In this document: piece after piece, positions 1 to 5,613 of the stretch
Numbering within the stretch: the stretch's first letter is position 1
Layout: each line of letters starts with the position of its first letter
Assembly: GCA_005788935.1 (NCBI GenBank)
Contig: SYAK01000433.1
Span: 1 to 8,622, forward strand
Direction: 5' to 3'
DNA length: 8,622 nt
Source of the DNA: Pseudomonadota bacterium
GTDB lineage: Bacteria; Myxococcota; UBA9042; PHBI01
Notes under the pieces: model-generated
What the model was told of the DNA's origin: nothing
The model's input: the letters and a program-made list of their open reading frames with translations, nothing else
Databases searched by the model: none
Position numbers and translations under genes: made by a program

Positions 1-18
1 GTCGGCGCGCTGGCGCTG

Positions 19-1989
19 GTGGTGGTCGGCGGGGCTCGTCGGCGCGTGCGTGGCGGTCGCGGTGGCCTCGGGTGGCTCGCGGCCTGCGCGGTCTGGTTCG
101 GGGCCTGCGCGGCCCGAGAGGCCCCCGAGCGGCGCTGCGACCCGGGACCCGAGGGGTCGAGCGGGCATGACCAGTGCGACGCGGGTTTTTTCTGTGCGAC
201 GTCGGGGGTTTGCGAGCCTGCGGCCGCCTGTGCGGCCGACGCGGACTGCTGCCCGGGGGCTGTCTGCGCCTCGGGCTGGTGCCGACCGACGGTCACCTGC
301 GGGCTGGAGCGGCTCTGTGACGGCGTCGACAGCGCCTGCGAGGCCGGGCGGTGCGTGGCGAGGCCCTGCGAGGACGACGCGGGCTGTACGCCTGGCGCGC
401 GCTGCGTCGGGGTCGACGGGGCGAGGCGCTGCGTCCTCGGGGCGCCGTGTGGTGGGGTCTGCGGCGGGGGCGAGCTGTGCGATCTCGCGAGCGGGCGGTG
501 CGTCGCGGGGGCCTGCGAGGCTGGTTTTACCTGTGAAGACGGCACGCCGGTCGTCGTGGGCGGGGCGGCCCCGCTCGACGCGGTCGCCTGTGAGGGCGTG
601 GGCCCCTGTGGTTGCGTCGCGGCACCGCCACCGCTCGCTGCACTCCCGGGCATCGAGCCCACCGCCATGTGGACGACCGCGGCTGGCAGCGGTCCGCTCG
701 TCCTGTCCTTCGACAGCCGGAGCCGGACGCTGTCTCTGGCGTCTCCCGACGCGCCTGCGGTCGTCGTCGCGGGCGCTGGGTCGGAGGTCGGGCGCAACCC
801 CGTCCTCGCGCTTGGCGAGCCCGCTGACGAGCCCCGCCCGGGTGTCCTGTTCCAGGACGGTCTCCGCCGCGGCCTCGACTTCGCGCGCCTCGACCTCGCC
901 GCGCGTGCCGTCGTCGACCGTCACACGCTGCCGATCCCGGGCGAATCGGGCCGCTTCCATGCGCTCGTTCGATTGCCTGCGGCCGCTGGCGGCGGGCTCG
1001 TGGCCCTGGCCTTCGCGGAGGGTCCGGACGGCGTCACGGCGCTTTATCGTTTGAGTTCCAACAATCCGGCGCCTGCCGAGCCGGGCGGGTGGCAGGTGAG
1101 CCGCCTCCTCGAGACCCCGGCTACACCGCGGGCCGAGCGGCCCTGTGAGGCGGCCTGCGGGCTGCTCGAGGTCTGTGTGCGCGACGGGGGCGCCGACGTC
1201 TGCGCGAGCCCGGCGCTGGTCCCGCCGCCCGCCTGTGACGCGTGCTCGCACGGCGAGAGCTGCGCGACCGTTCGCGGCGCCTCCGACGTCACCGCCCGGT
1301 GCTGGAAGCGGGTCGAGCCTGAACACCGGAGCGCTGGCCCCGATGGCGTCGTCCGCGCGACTCGGGGCAGCGCCGACGGACCGTGGCCGGACGGGGCTGG
1401 GCGCTTCGTGACGGTGGGGCTCGGCGGCGGAAGTCCGACCGATCCGACGCTGGTCGCGGCCTGGTGGGACGCAGCCGCGAACGCCATCACGGTCGCCGCG
1501 AGCGGCGCTGTCTCGGGGGTCAGCCGGGGCGTCGGGCAGGTGCCGCTCGAGCGGGCCCTCTCGGCGACCCACCTGTCGCTTGCGGTCCGCCCCGATGACC
1601 GCGTGGCCCTCGCCTTCGAGGTGCCCGAGCTGGCGCAGCTGCGCTACGCCGAGGCGGACGGCCCCACGGGACCCTTCGCGGTCGAGAACCCTGGCCCGGG
1701 CGGGGCCTGGGCGCGTCTCGTCCTGACGGGTGACGGCGAGCCCCGGATCCTGCACGGAGACGGCCGCACCGCCTCGCTGCACCTCGCTGGCCGGGCCCGC
1801 GGCGGTGACGGCGCACCCTGCTGGGGCGACGCGGTCGTCTCGGGCGCCGCGGTCGTCGCGGGGGCCGCCCTCGTGACAGCCCCCGACGGCACCCTCTGGA
1901 CGGCCACGCGGGCCCTCGCCTTCGCCTCCCTCGCCGAGCCGGCCCATCGCCTCGTCATGAGCCGCGTCACCGCGCCAGCCTGCCGCTGA
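19..1989 (+). CDS. Cys-rich secreted lipoprotein with propeller-like C-terminal half, 5' end uncertain
   Basis: I do not recognise a named family. Seen: a basic N-terminus (RRRVRGGR) leads into a short hydrophobic stretch ending in FGAC (Cys30), with LAAC (Cys23) just before it. This suggests a type II (lipoprotein) signal peptide and anchoring in the cell envelope. Residues 40-199 hold about 26 cysteines in loose repeats of the kind CxxDxxCxxGxxCxxGxC, which should form disulfides. A second cluster of 8 cysteines lies at 376-428. The intervening and C-terminal parts (about 215-365 and 440-650) are rich in short beta-strand patterns such as PLVLSFDSRSRTLSL and PDGTLWTATRAL, compatible with a beta-propeller. 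Such disulfide-rich lipoproteins are common in Myxococcota (known); a ligand-binding or surface role is inference. The frame is open to base 1. GTG at 19, 22 and 46 are all possible starts; the one at 46 gives the most compact signal peptide. No clear ribosome binding site is visible. Convergent with the DUF2237 gene. Confidence 0.8.
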   Translation: MVVGGARRRVRGGRGGLGWLAACAVWFGACAAREAPERRCDPGPEGSSGHDQCDAGFFCATSGVCEPAAACAADADCCPGAVCASGWCRPTVTCGLERLCDGVDSACEAGRCVARPCEDDAGCTPGARCVGVDGARRCVLGAPCGGVCGGGELCDLASGRCVAGACEAGFTCEDGTPVVVGGAAPLDAVACEGVGPCGCVAAPPPLAALPGIEPTAMWTTAAGSGPLVLSFDSRSRTLSLASPDAPAVVVAGAGSEVGRNPVLALGEPADEPRPGVLFQDGLRRGLDFARLDLAARAVVDRHTLPIPGESGRFHALVRLPAAAGGGLVALAFAEGPDGVTALYRLSSNNPAPAEPGGWQVSRLLETPATPRAERPCEAACGLLEVCVRDGGADVCASPALVPPPACDACSHGESCATVRGASDVTARCWKRVEPEHRSAGPDGVVRATRGSADGPWPDGAGRFVTVGLGGGSPTDPTLVAAWWDAAANAITVAASGAVSGVSRGVGQVPLERALSATHLSLAVRPDDRVALAFEVPELAQLRYAEADGPTGPFAVENPGPGGAWARLVLTGDGEPRILHGDGRTASLHLAGRARGGDGAPCWGDAVVSGAAVVAGAALVTAPDGTLWTATRALAFASLAEPAHRLVMSRVTAPACR

Positions 1990-2017
1990 GCGTCTGGTCG
2001 CGGCACTGCGCGGCGCT

Positions 2018-2032
2018 GCCGGGATGACCGGC
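2018..2032 (+). terminator. Possible terminator hairpin after the Cys-rich lipoprotein
   Basis: GCCGG-GATGA-CCGGC forms a perfect 5-bp stem with a 5-nt loop, about 30 bp past the stop codon at 1989. A second, looser inverted repeat (TGCCGC at 1981-1986 with GCGGCA at 2000-2005) spans the stop codon itself. Neither is followed by a T-run, so an intrinsic terminator is not proven. Confidence 0.25.
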
Positions 2033-2077
2033 GACGGGTGACTCGCGACCCTGGGCTGCGACATCCTGGTTCAATCG

Positions 2078-2114
2078 TGAAACAGAACGTTTCAGCGTGC
2101 AACATATTGTTTCA
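2078..2114. promoter_or_regulatory. TGAAAC repeat cluster, operator-like
   Basis: TGAAAC occurs three times: 2078-2083 on the plus strand, and as GTTTCA at 2089-2094 and 2109-2114. The first two form a perfect inverted repeat, TGAAAC-AGAAC-GTTTCA, with a half-site distance of 11 bp. The third copy lies exactly 20 bp from the second, about two helical turns. AACA-TAT-TGTT (2101-2111) overlaps the last copy. The patch is far richer in A and T than its surroundings. The layout resembles a transcription-factor binding cluster, but no regulator or target promoter can be named. It also overlaps the 3' end of the candidate small ORF. Confidence 0.35.
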
Positions 2115-2256
2115 AATGCACGTTGAGGGCGCGCGGTGCACAGCGCACCTCGATGGTCAGCGGGCCCGTCGATGCCATCTCGAGCCTAAGTCCGTTCGCC
2201 GAGGTTTCGGTGCCGAGGGGCTGTGTCAACGTTGTCAGCCCGAACGTCGCCAGCAT
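2092..2256 (-). CDS. Candidate small ORF, 54 aa, unknown function
   Basis: ATG at 2256-2254 is preceded by GAGG (2266-2263) at a 6-nt spacing, and the frame ends at TGA (2094-2092). The product starts MLATFGLTTLTQPLG and ends HLKQYVAR. My hand count gives GC of about 57%, 52% and 74% at codon positions 1, 2 and 3. That order (3 > 1 > 2) is what coding DNA in a GC-rich genome shows, and it favours the minus reading over the overlapping plus-strand frame. No signal peptide, membrane segment or known motif is seen. The last codons (TTG AAA CAA TAT GTT) fall in the AT-rich patch and are atypical. It could be a real small protein, a gene remnant, or chance. Confidence 0.3.
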   Translation of the reverse strand: MLATFGLTTLTQPLGTETSANGLRLEMASTGPLTIEVRCAPRALNVHLKQYVAR

Positions 2257-2390
2257 GCGCCACCTCGCCAGCCTCCCACGGGTTCCGCCCCTTCGTGTCT
2301 CCGACCCCGATCCACGGGAGACGTCGCCTTCGCGTCAGCCTGCGCAAGCCGCACCGGGACGTGCGTGCAAGAACAGCCCGGCCCAGGATG

Positions 2391-2403
2391 GCCGATAGTC
2401 GGC
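2391..2403 (-). terminator. Possible hairpin downstream of the DUF2237 gene
   Basis: GCCGA-TAG-TCGGC is a perfect 5-bp stem with a 3-nt loop, 34 bp beyond the DUF2237 stop codon when read on the minus strand. No T-run follows, so it is only a weak terminator candidate. Confidence 0.2.
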
Positions 2404-2437
2404 ACGAGGCTCGCCGCCGCGGGGAGGGACGTGCGGG

Positions 2438-2956
2438 TCAGTTCGGGCGGCCGTAGGGGATGAGGACCTCGGCGGGCACGATCGCGAGGGCCCTCGCGTG
2501 CGTCGCCTCGAGGGCGACCTGCGGGGCCGCGCCAGCCTCGTGGGCCTCAAGCCAGCGGCGCGCGCAGAGGCACCAGCGGTCCCCCGGCTTGAGCCCCGGG
2601 AAACGGTGCTCCGGGCGTGGCGTCGAGAGGTCGTTGCCGCGGCCCTTCGTGAACGCGAGGAAGCGGGCGTCGACAGTCGCGCAGACGACGTGGGAGCCGC
2701 GGTCCATGTCGTCGGTTCGGCAGCTGCCGTCGCGGTACCAGCCCGTCATCGGGTCGACGCTGCATGGCGCGAGCGGCTCGCCGAGCACGTTGCGCGGGCC
2801 GGCCGCGGTCGCATCGGGGTCACTGGTGCCGTCGCCAACCCTGGATGTGTCTGCCATGACGACTCCCTCGCACGTCGTTGCGTCCCGCGCCTTGACCTCT
2901 GGGGCCGCGCGAACCCCGCAGCCGGCGATCAGCACCAGCGCCCACAGGCTTCGCAT
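2438..2956 (-). CDS. DUF2237 (COG3651) family protein with lipoprotein signal
   Basis: Residues about 56-165 carry the hallmark DUF2237 segments: NVLGEPLAPCS, TGWYRDGSC, GSHVVCATV, FLAFTKGRGNDLSTP, FPGLKPGDRWCLCARRW and VALEATHARAL. Family members are usually a bare cytoplasmic domain of roughly 120 residues with unknown function (known). This copy has 172 residues because it adds MRSLWALVLIAGC, a compact signal with lipobox IAGC and lipidation at Cys13, plus a linker of about 40 residues (14-55). It is therefore predicted to be exported and membrane-anchored. Cysteines lie at 13, 29, 65, 79, 92, 129 and 131; those from 65 on are in the conserved domain. The ATG start is fixed by AGGAGG at 2967-2962 with a 5-nt spacing. 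The gene is monocistronic in appearance: the kinase operon stops 713 bp upstream with the repeat array in between. Family assignment is firm; function is unknown. Confidence 0.92.
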   Translation of the reverse strand: MRSLWALVLIAGCGVRAAPEVKARDATTCEGVVMADTSRVGDGTSDPDATAAGPRNVLGEPLAPCSVDPMTGWYRDGSCRTDDMDRGSHVVCATVDARFLAFTKGRGNDLSTPRPEHRFPGLKPGDRWCLCARRWLEAHEAGAAPQVALEATHARALAIVPAEVLIPYGRPN

Positions 2957-2961
2957 GCGCC

Positions 2962-2967
2962 CCTCCT
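2962..2967 (-). promoter_or_regulatory. Strong ribosome binding site of the DUF2237 gene
   Basis: On the minus strand AGGAGG is followed by 5 nt (GGCGC) and then ATG. This is a full consensus Shine-Dalgarno match and fixes the start that includes the lipoprotein signal. Confidence 0.85.
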
Positions 2968-2977
2968 GGACTCGGTT

Positions 2978-3005
2978 GCGGTACGCACGGGCGGCCGTTG
3001 GTCAA
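2978..3005 (-). promoter_or_regulatory. Putative sigma-70-type promoter of the DUF2237 gene
   Basis: On the minus strand TTGACC (3005-3000) matches the -35 consensus at five of six positions. After 16 bp comes TACCGC (2983-2978), a poor -10. A start near 2971 would leave a leader of about 15 nt containing the AGGAGG. The -35 and the position are good; the -10 is weak. Confidence 0.35.
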
Positions 3006-3188
3006 GGACCGCTCCTGGGGGAGCTTCGTCCCCGTCAGCACCCCGACCCGAACCCGGGGATCGCGCCTCCTCCGCCTGTCAGGCGTGCGAACGCCGAACC
3101 CTGGGATGTTGGCGGGATGTTGGCGCGCGAACGCCGAACACGCGGATGGTCACGGCGCCCACTGCGCACGTGCTCAGCTCGCAACCTC

Positions 3189-3268
3189 CAGCTCACGACC
3201 TCGCCGCCTCGTACCCAGGGAACACGCCATCTCCGCCTGCGAAGCGGACCAACGGCAAACCCTGGGAT
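3189..3268. repeat. 80-bp exact direct repeat, copy 1
   Basis: Bases 3189-3268 are identical to 3303-3382, a shift of 114 bp. The repeated segment contains the conserved end of the long spacer plus a whole alpha unit. Perfect identity between neighbours, while other units have diverged, points to a recent duplication or gene conversion. Confidence 0.95.
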
Positions 3269-3302
3269 GGGGCCCCCGGATCGCACACACTGCGCATGTG
3301 GT

Positions 3303-3382
3303 CAGCTCACGACCTCGCCGCCTCGTACCCAGGGAACACGCCATCTCCGCCTGCGAAGCGGACCAACGGCAAACCCTGGGAT
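3303..3382. repeat. 80-bp exact direct repeat, copy 2
   Basis: This is the second copy of the segment at 3189-3268. It is followed directly by a beta unit (3386-3438), whereas copy 1 is followed by a spacer in which only the first bases of a beta unit remain (CCCCCGGATCGC near 3273-3284). Confidence 0.95.
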
Positions 3383-3567
3383 CCCCCCGGGGCTCGCGCC
3401 TCCACCGCCTGTGAGGCGGGGAAACACCGAACCCTGGGATGTTGGGCTGGCGAACGCCGAACGCAAAGATGGTCACCGCACACACTGCGCACGTGGTCAG
3501 ATCACAATCTCGCCGCCTCAAACCCAGGGAACACGCCATCTCCGCCTGAGAGGCGGAGGAACGGCAA

Positions 3568-3589
3568 TCCCCGGGATACGCCCCGGGGA
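3568..3589. repeat. Junction hairpin between the last alpha and beta units
   Basis: TCCCCGGG (3568-3575) and CCCGGGGA (3582-3589) form a perfect 8-bp inverted repeat around a 6-bp loop. It joins the right arm of the unit at 3523 to the left arm of the unit at 3582, so it competes with pairing inside each unit. Confidence 0.7.
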
Positions 3590-3643
3590 TCGCGCCTCCA
3601 CCCCCTGTGAGACGGGGAAACACCGGACTCGGGGGGCGTCCGA

Positions 3644-3661
3644 ACCTGCGCACTTGCAGGT
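3644..3661 (-). terminator. Possible terminator hairpin of the kinase operon
   Basis: ACCTGC and GCAGGT (3644-3649 and 3656-3661) form a perfect 6-bp stem with a 6-nt loop, 8 bp past the kinase 1 stop codon. A further CGGAC/GTCCG pair (3624-3628, 3638-3642) follows. There is no T-run, so termination may instead need Rho or the repeat array. Confidence 0.35.
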
Positions 3662-3669
3662 CTGGTGGT

Positions 3670-5613
3670 TCAGAGTCCGACGTCGCGGAGCCGGATAACA
3701 CCATCGCTCGCGGCGGCCGCGAGCGTGCGGCCGTCGGGTGAGAATGCAACAGGGCCCACGTGGCCGTCGTGGCCCCCGAGGTCGAAGCGCCGGGCGCCTG
3801 AGCGGGAATCGTGAACCACGACCCGTGCGTGCTGGCCGAACGCGAGCGCCGTGCCGTCGTGCGAGAGGGCGAGGTGGTCGGGGCGGTCGAAGAATGTCCC
3901 GTAATCGATCGTCACGGCGGCCCTCGGGGCGGCCGCGCCCGCACGCCAGACCTCGATGGCATCGCGGTACGCTAGGGCGAACGTCTCACCCGAGGCGTCA
4001 ACCGCGAGGGCGTTCGGAGGCTCCCTGGTGGGCTCGAGGCGGGTCGTGCCGAGACGGGCGCCCGAGTCGAGGGCGAGGCGATGGACGGCGAGACCCTCCA
4101 CGAGGACGACGTGGGCCCCGTCGCCCGTGACGCGGGCAAGGACCGGTCCCCCCGCCCCGCCGTCAAGCGGGACCTCGACCAGCAGTCGCGCCGACATGAC
4201 CTCGCGGACTGTCAGCGCGCGGCCCTCGAGGCGCACCAGACGCACGTCGTCGAGGCCTCTCAGGAACAGCCCGGCGATGGGCCCGTCGTGGTCGAGGTCG
4301 AGGTCCCGACGGGCCAACTGACGTGCGCTCGAGCCCGCCACCTCCCAGACCTCGACGTGACGCTCGGTGGCAAAGGCAAGATGGCGCCCGTCGGCCGACA
4401 TGGCGCTCGCGAGGACCTGCGGCCGCGAGCTTGTGTCAAATGACACATGTGCCATCTGCTGCGCATTCGACACATCCCAGAGACGAAGCTCGCGCGCAGC
4501 ACCCGAGACGATACGACCACCGTCGGCGTCCCATGTCAGCGGACCGAGCCACGTCCCGGAGGTGATGGCGGCGGGATCTCCGAGAAAGGTTGCGGTTATT
4601 TTCGAGACCAGCCCGCCGTGGCCCGAGAACCAGCCTCCGAGCGTGGCCACCTCGCGTTCGGCGGGAAGCTGCGACGTGACCCAACCCCCGACCATCACCG
4701 CTGCTGGCACAGCCCACGGCCAGTGACGGCGCAAGGCGCGACCCAAAGGCGAAGGAGGACGCGGCGGGAGGGCCTCGCGCTGCGGTGGCCACGGCAACCC
4801 GTCGAGCACCCCGAGCGCGGCCCGCGCCGATGGCAGACGCTCGGCGAGGCCAGCGCGCGTGAGGCCCTCGAGGAGGGTCGGCAGCGGCTCGGGCAGGGTC
4901 ACCACGGCGCGCACCACAACCGCCCCGCTGTGCGGATCCTGCGGCAGCTCCTCGGGCGTGCGCCCGCTCGCGAGCGACGTCAGCGTGACGCCGAGGCTGT
5001 AAAGGTCTGACGCCTCCGACGCCTGGCCGAGGATGTGCTCGGGGGCCATCGTCGCGAAAGTGCCGACGAGCGTTACGGACCCCGTGGGAGCAGCCTTCCC
5101 GACAGGCACTGCGCCGCCGAAATCGATGACGCTCGCGCGGCCGCCGGGTGTCGGGTCGAGGAGCACATTGCGCGGCGAGAGGTCGCGGTGGAGGACGGGC
5201 GGGACGCGCGTGTGGAGGTTGTCGAGGACCGCGAGCAGGTCGTGCGCGAAGCGGGTCAGCGTCGCCGCGTCGAGGCGGCCGGCACGGGCCGTGAAGGCGG
5301 CCACGGTCTCGCCCGCGACGAGGGTCTGGATAAAGCCGGCGTTCCCGGCCTCGTCGCGCACGCGGTCGACGAGGCGCGGCAGCCCGGGGTGGTCGAGACT
5401 GGCGAGGACCGCCACCTCACGCTCGAAGCGCTCTGTCGCCTTCAGACCCGCCTCGAGGTCCGCATGCGACCGGTGGAGGACCTTCAGGACGAAGGTCCCG
5501 CCGCCCGGCTCGCGGGTGACGCGCCACGTCTCGCCCTGGCCGCCCGCTCCGAGGCGCTCGAGAATGCGCCAAGCTACCCCCGGGTCGCGCTCGCTCTGCC
5601 AGAGGTCGCTCAT
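3670..5613 (-). CDS. Membrane-anchored Ser/Thr protein kinase with WD-type propeller (kinase 1)
   Basis: A Hanks-type Ser/Thr kinase domain fills about residues 14-275: glycine loop LGAGGQGETW (21-30), ATP-binding Lys44 in FVLKVL, helix-C Glu66, catalytic HRDLSPRN with Asp144 and Asn149, DFG at 164-166 and APE at 190-192. All key residues are present, so it should be active and transfer phosphate from ATP to Ser or Thr. A basic stretch (RALRRH) precedes one membrane helix at about 298-314. The C-terminal part (about 325-647) has degenerate WD-like blades: RLWDV 377-381, EVWEV 421-425, EVWRA 554-558, and PVAFSPDGRTLAAAASDG before the closing RLRDV. The positive-inside rule puts the kinase in the cytoplasm and the propeller in the periplasm. 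The start is supported by GGAG (5625-5622) 8 nt upstream, lying inside the preceding gene, and by an ATGA overlap with the kinase 2 stop, which implies translational coupling. Last gene of the operon. Substrate unknown. Confidence 0.93.
   Translation of the reverse strand: MSDLWQSERDPGVAWRILERLGAGGQGETWRVTREPGGGTFVLKVLHRSHADLEAGLKATERFEREVAVLASLDHPGLPRLVDRVRDEAGNAGFIQTLVAGETVAAFTARAGRLDAATLTRFAHDLLAVLDNLHTRVPPVLHRDLSPRNVLLDPTPGGRASVIDFGGAVPVGKAAPTGSVTLVGTFATMAPEHILGQASEASDLYSLGVTLTSLASGRTPEELPQDPHSGAVVVRAVVTLPEPLPTLLEGLTRAGLAERLPSARAALGVLDGLPWPPQREALPPRPPSPLGRALRRHWPWAVPAAVMVGGWVTSQLPAEREVATLGGWFSGHGGLVSKITATFLGDPAAITSGTWLGPLTWDADGGRIVSGAARELRLWDVSNAQQMAHVSFDTSSRPQVLASAMSADGRHLAFATERHVEVWEVAGSSARQLARRDLDLDHDGPIAGLFLRGLDDVRLVRLEGRALTVREVMSARLLVEVPLDGGAGGPVLARVTGDGAHVVLVEGLAVHRLALDSGARLGTTRLEPTREPPNALAVDASGETFALAYRDAIEVWRAGAAAPRAAVTIDYGTFFDRPDHLALSHDGTALAFGQHARVVVHDSRSGARRFDLGGHDGHVGPVAFSPDGRTLAAAASDGVIRLRDVGL
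4432..4447. repeat. Palindrome TGTGTCA-AA-TGACACA inside kinase 1
   Basis: A perfect 7-bp inverted repeat around a 2-bp centre lies inside the coding sequence, within the first propeller blades. CACATGTG (4444-4451), itself a full palindrome, overlaps its right arm, and GACACAT recurs at 4469-4475. The form resembles a dimeric regulator site, but no function can be assigned. Confidence 0.5.

Larger units (their letters stand above)
1990..2437. other. Intergenic region between convergent genes
   Basis: This 448-bp stretch separates two genes that point at each other, so both transcripts should end here. No long ORF is convincing. It contains hairpins near the 3' end of each gene (2018-2032 and 2391-2403), an AT-rich patch with repeated TGAAAC (2078-2114), and one small candidate ORF on the minus strand (2092-2256). 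The part from about 2257 to 2390 shows nothing else I can support. Confidence 0.6.
3053..3634. repeat. Composite tandem array of six 53-bp palindromic units
   Basis: Six units of constant 53-bp length begin at 3053, 3214, 3328, 3386, 3523 and 3582. Each starts with CCC(A/G)GGG. Five end with CCCTGGG or CCCCGGG exactly 46 bp later; the last has CTCGGGG there. The centre is a small hairpin, for example CTCCGCCT-GAG-AGGCGGAG at 3540-3558 and CCGCCT-GTG-AGGCGG at 3405-3419. Two subtypes exist: alpha (3214, 3328, 3523; GGGAACACGCCAT after the left arm) and beta (3053, 3386, 3582; GGGGATCGCGCC or GGGGCTCGCGCC). Alpha and beta sit as close pairs with 5-6 bp between them. Longer spacers (61-108 bp) share ACTGCGCAYGTG followed by CAGCTCACGACCTCGCCGCC or a close variant. 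One alpha-beta-spacer period is about 195 bp. The array lies between the end of the kinase operon and the DUF2237 promoter. It is not coding. Confidence 0.85.

Noticed and set aside
2123..2398. Plus-strand ORF of 91 codons in the intergenic region
   Set aside because: It starts at TTG with no SD and shares its third positions with the minus-strand small ORF. In this reading first-position GC is lower than second, opposite to real coding DNA.
3053..3634. CRISPR array
   Set aside because: The 53-bp units are not identical, spacing is irregular, and the spacers are themselves related repeats rather than unique sequences. No cas gene is present.
3053..3634. Integron attC sites or gene-cassette array
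   Set aside because: A stray GTTGGGC occurs near 3443, but paired RYYYAAC and GTTRRRY core sites at unit ends are missing, and there are no cassette ORFs or integrase.
2460..3698. Plus-strand ORFs of 412 and 370 codons (2460-3698, 2498-3610) with internal protein repeats
   Set aside because: The first part is antisense to the well-supported DUF2237 gene and the rest simply translates the DNA repeat array. No start signal or recognisable domain is seen.
3174..3749. Minus-strand ORF of 191 codons containing repeated SASQAEMACSLG
   Set aside because: It reads through the palindromic array and overlaps the end of kinase 1 in another frame. The repetition reflects the DNA repeats (114 and 195 bp are multiples of three), not a protein family.
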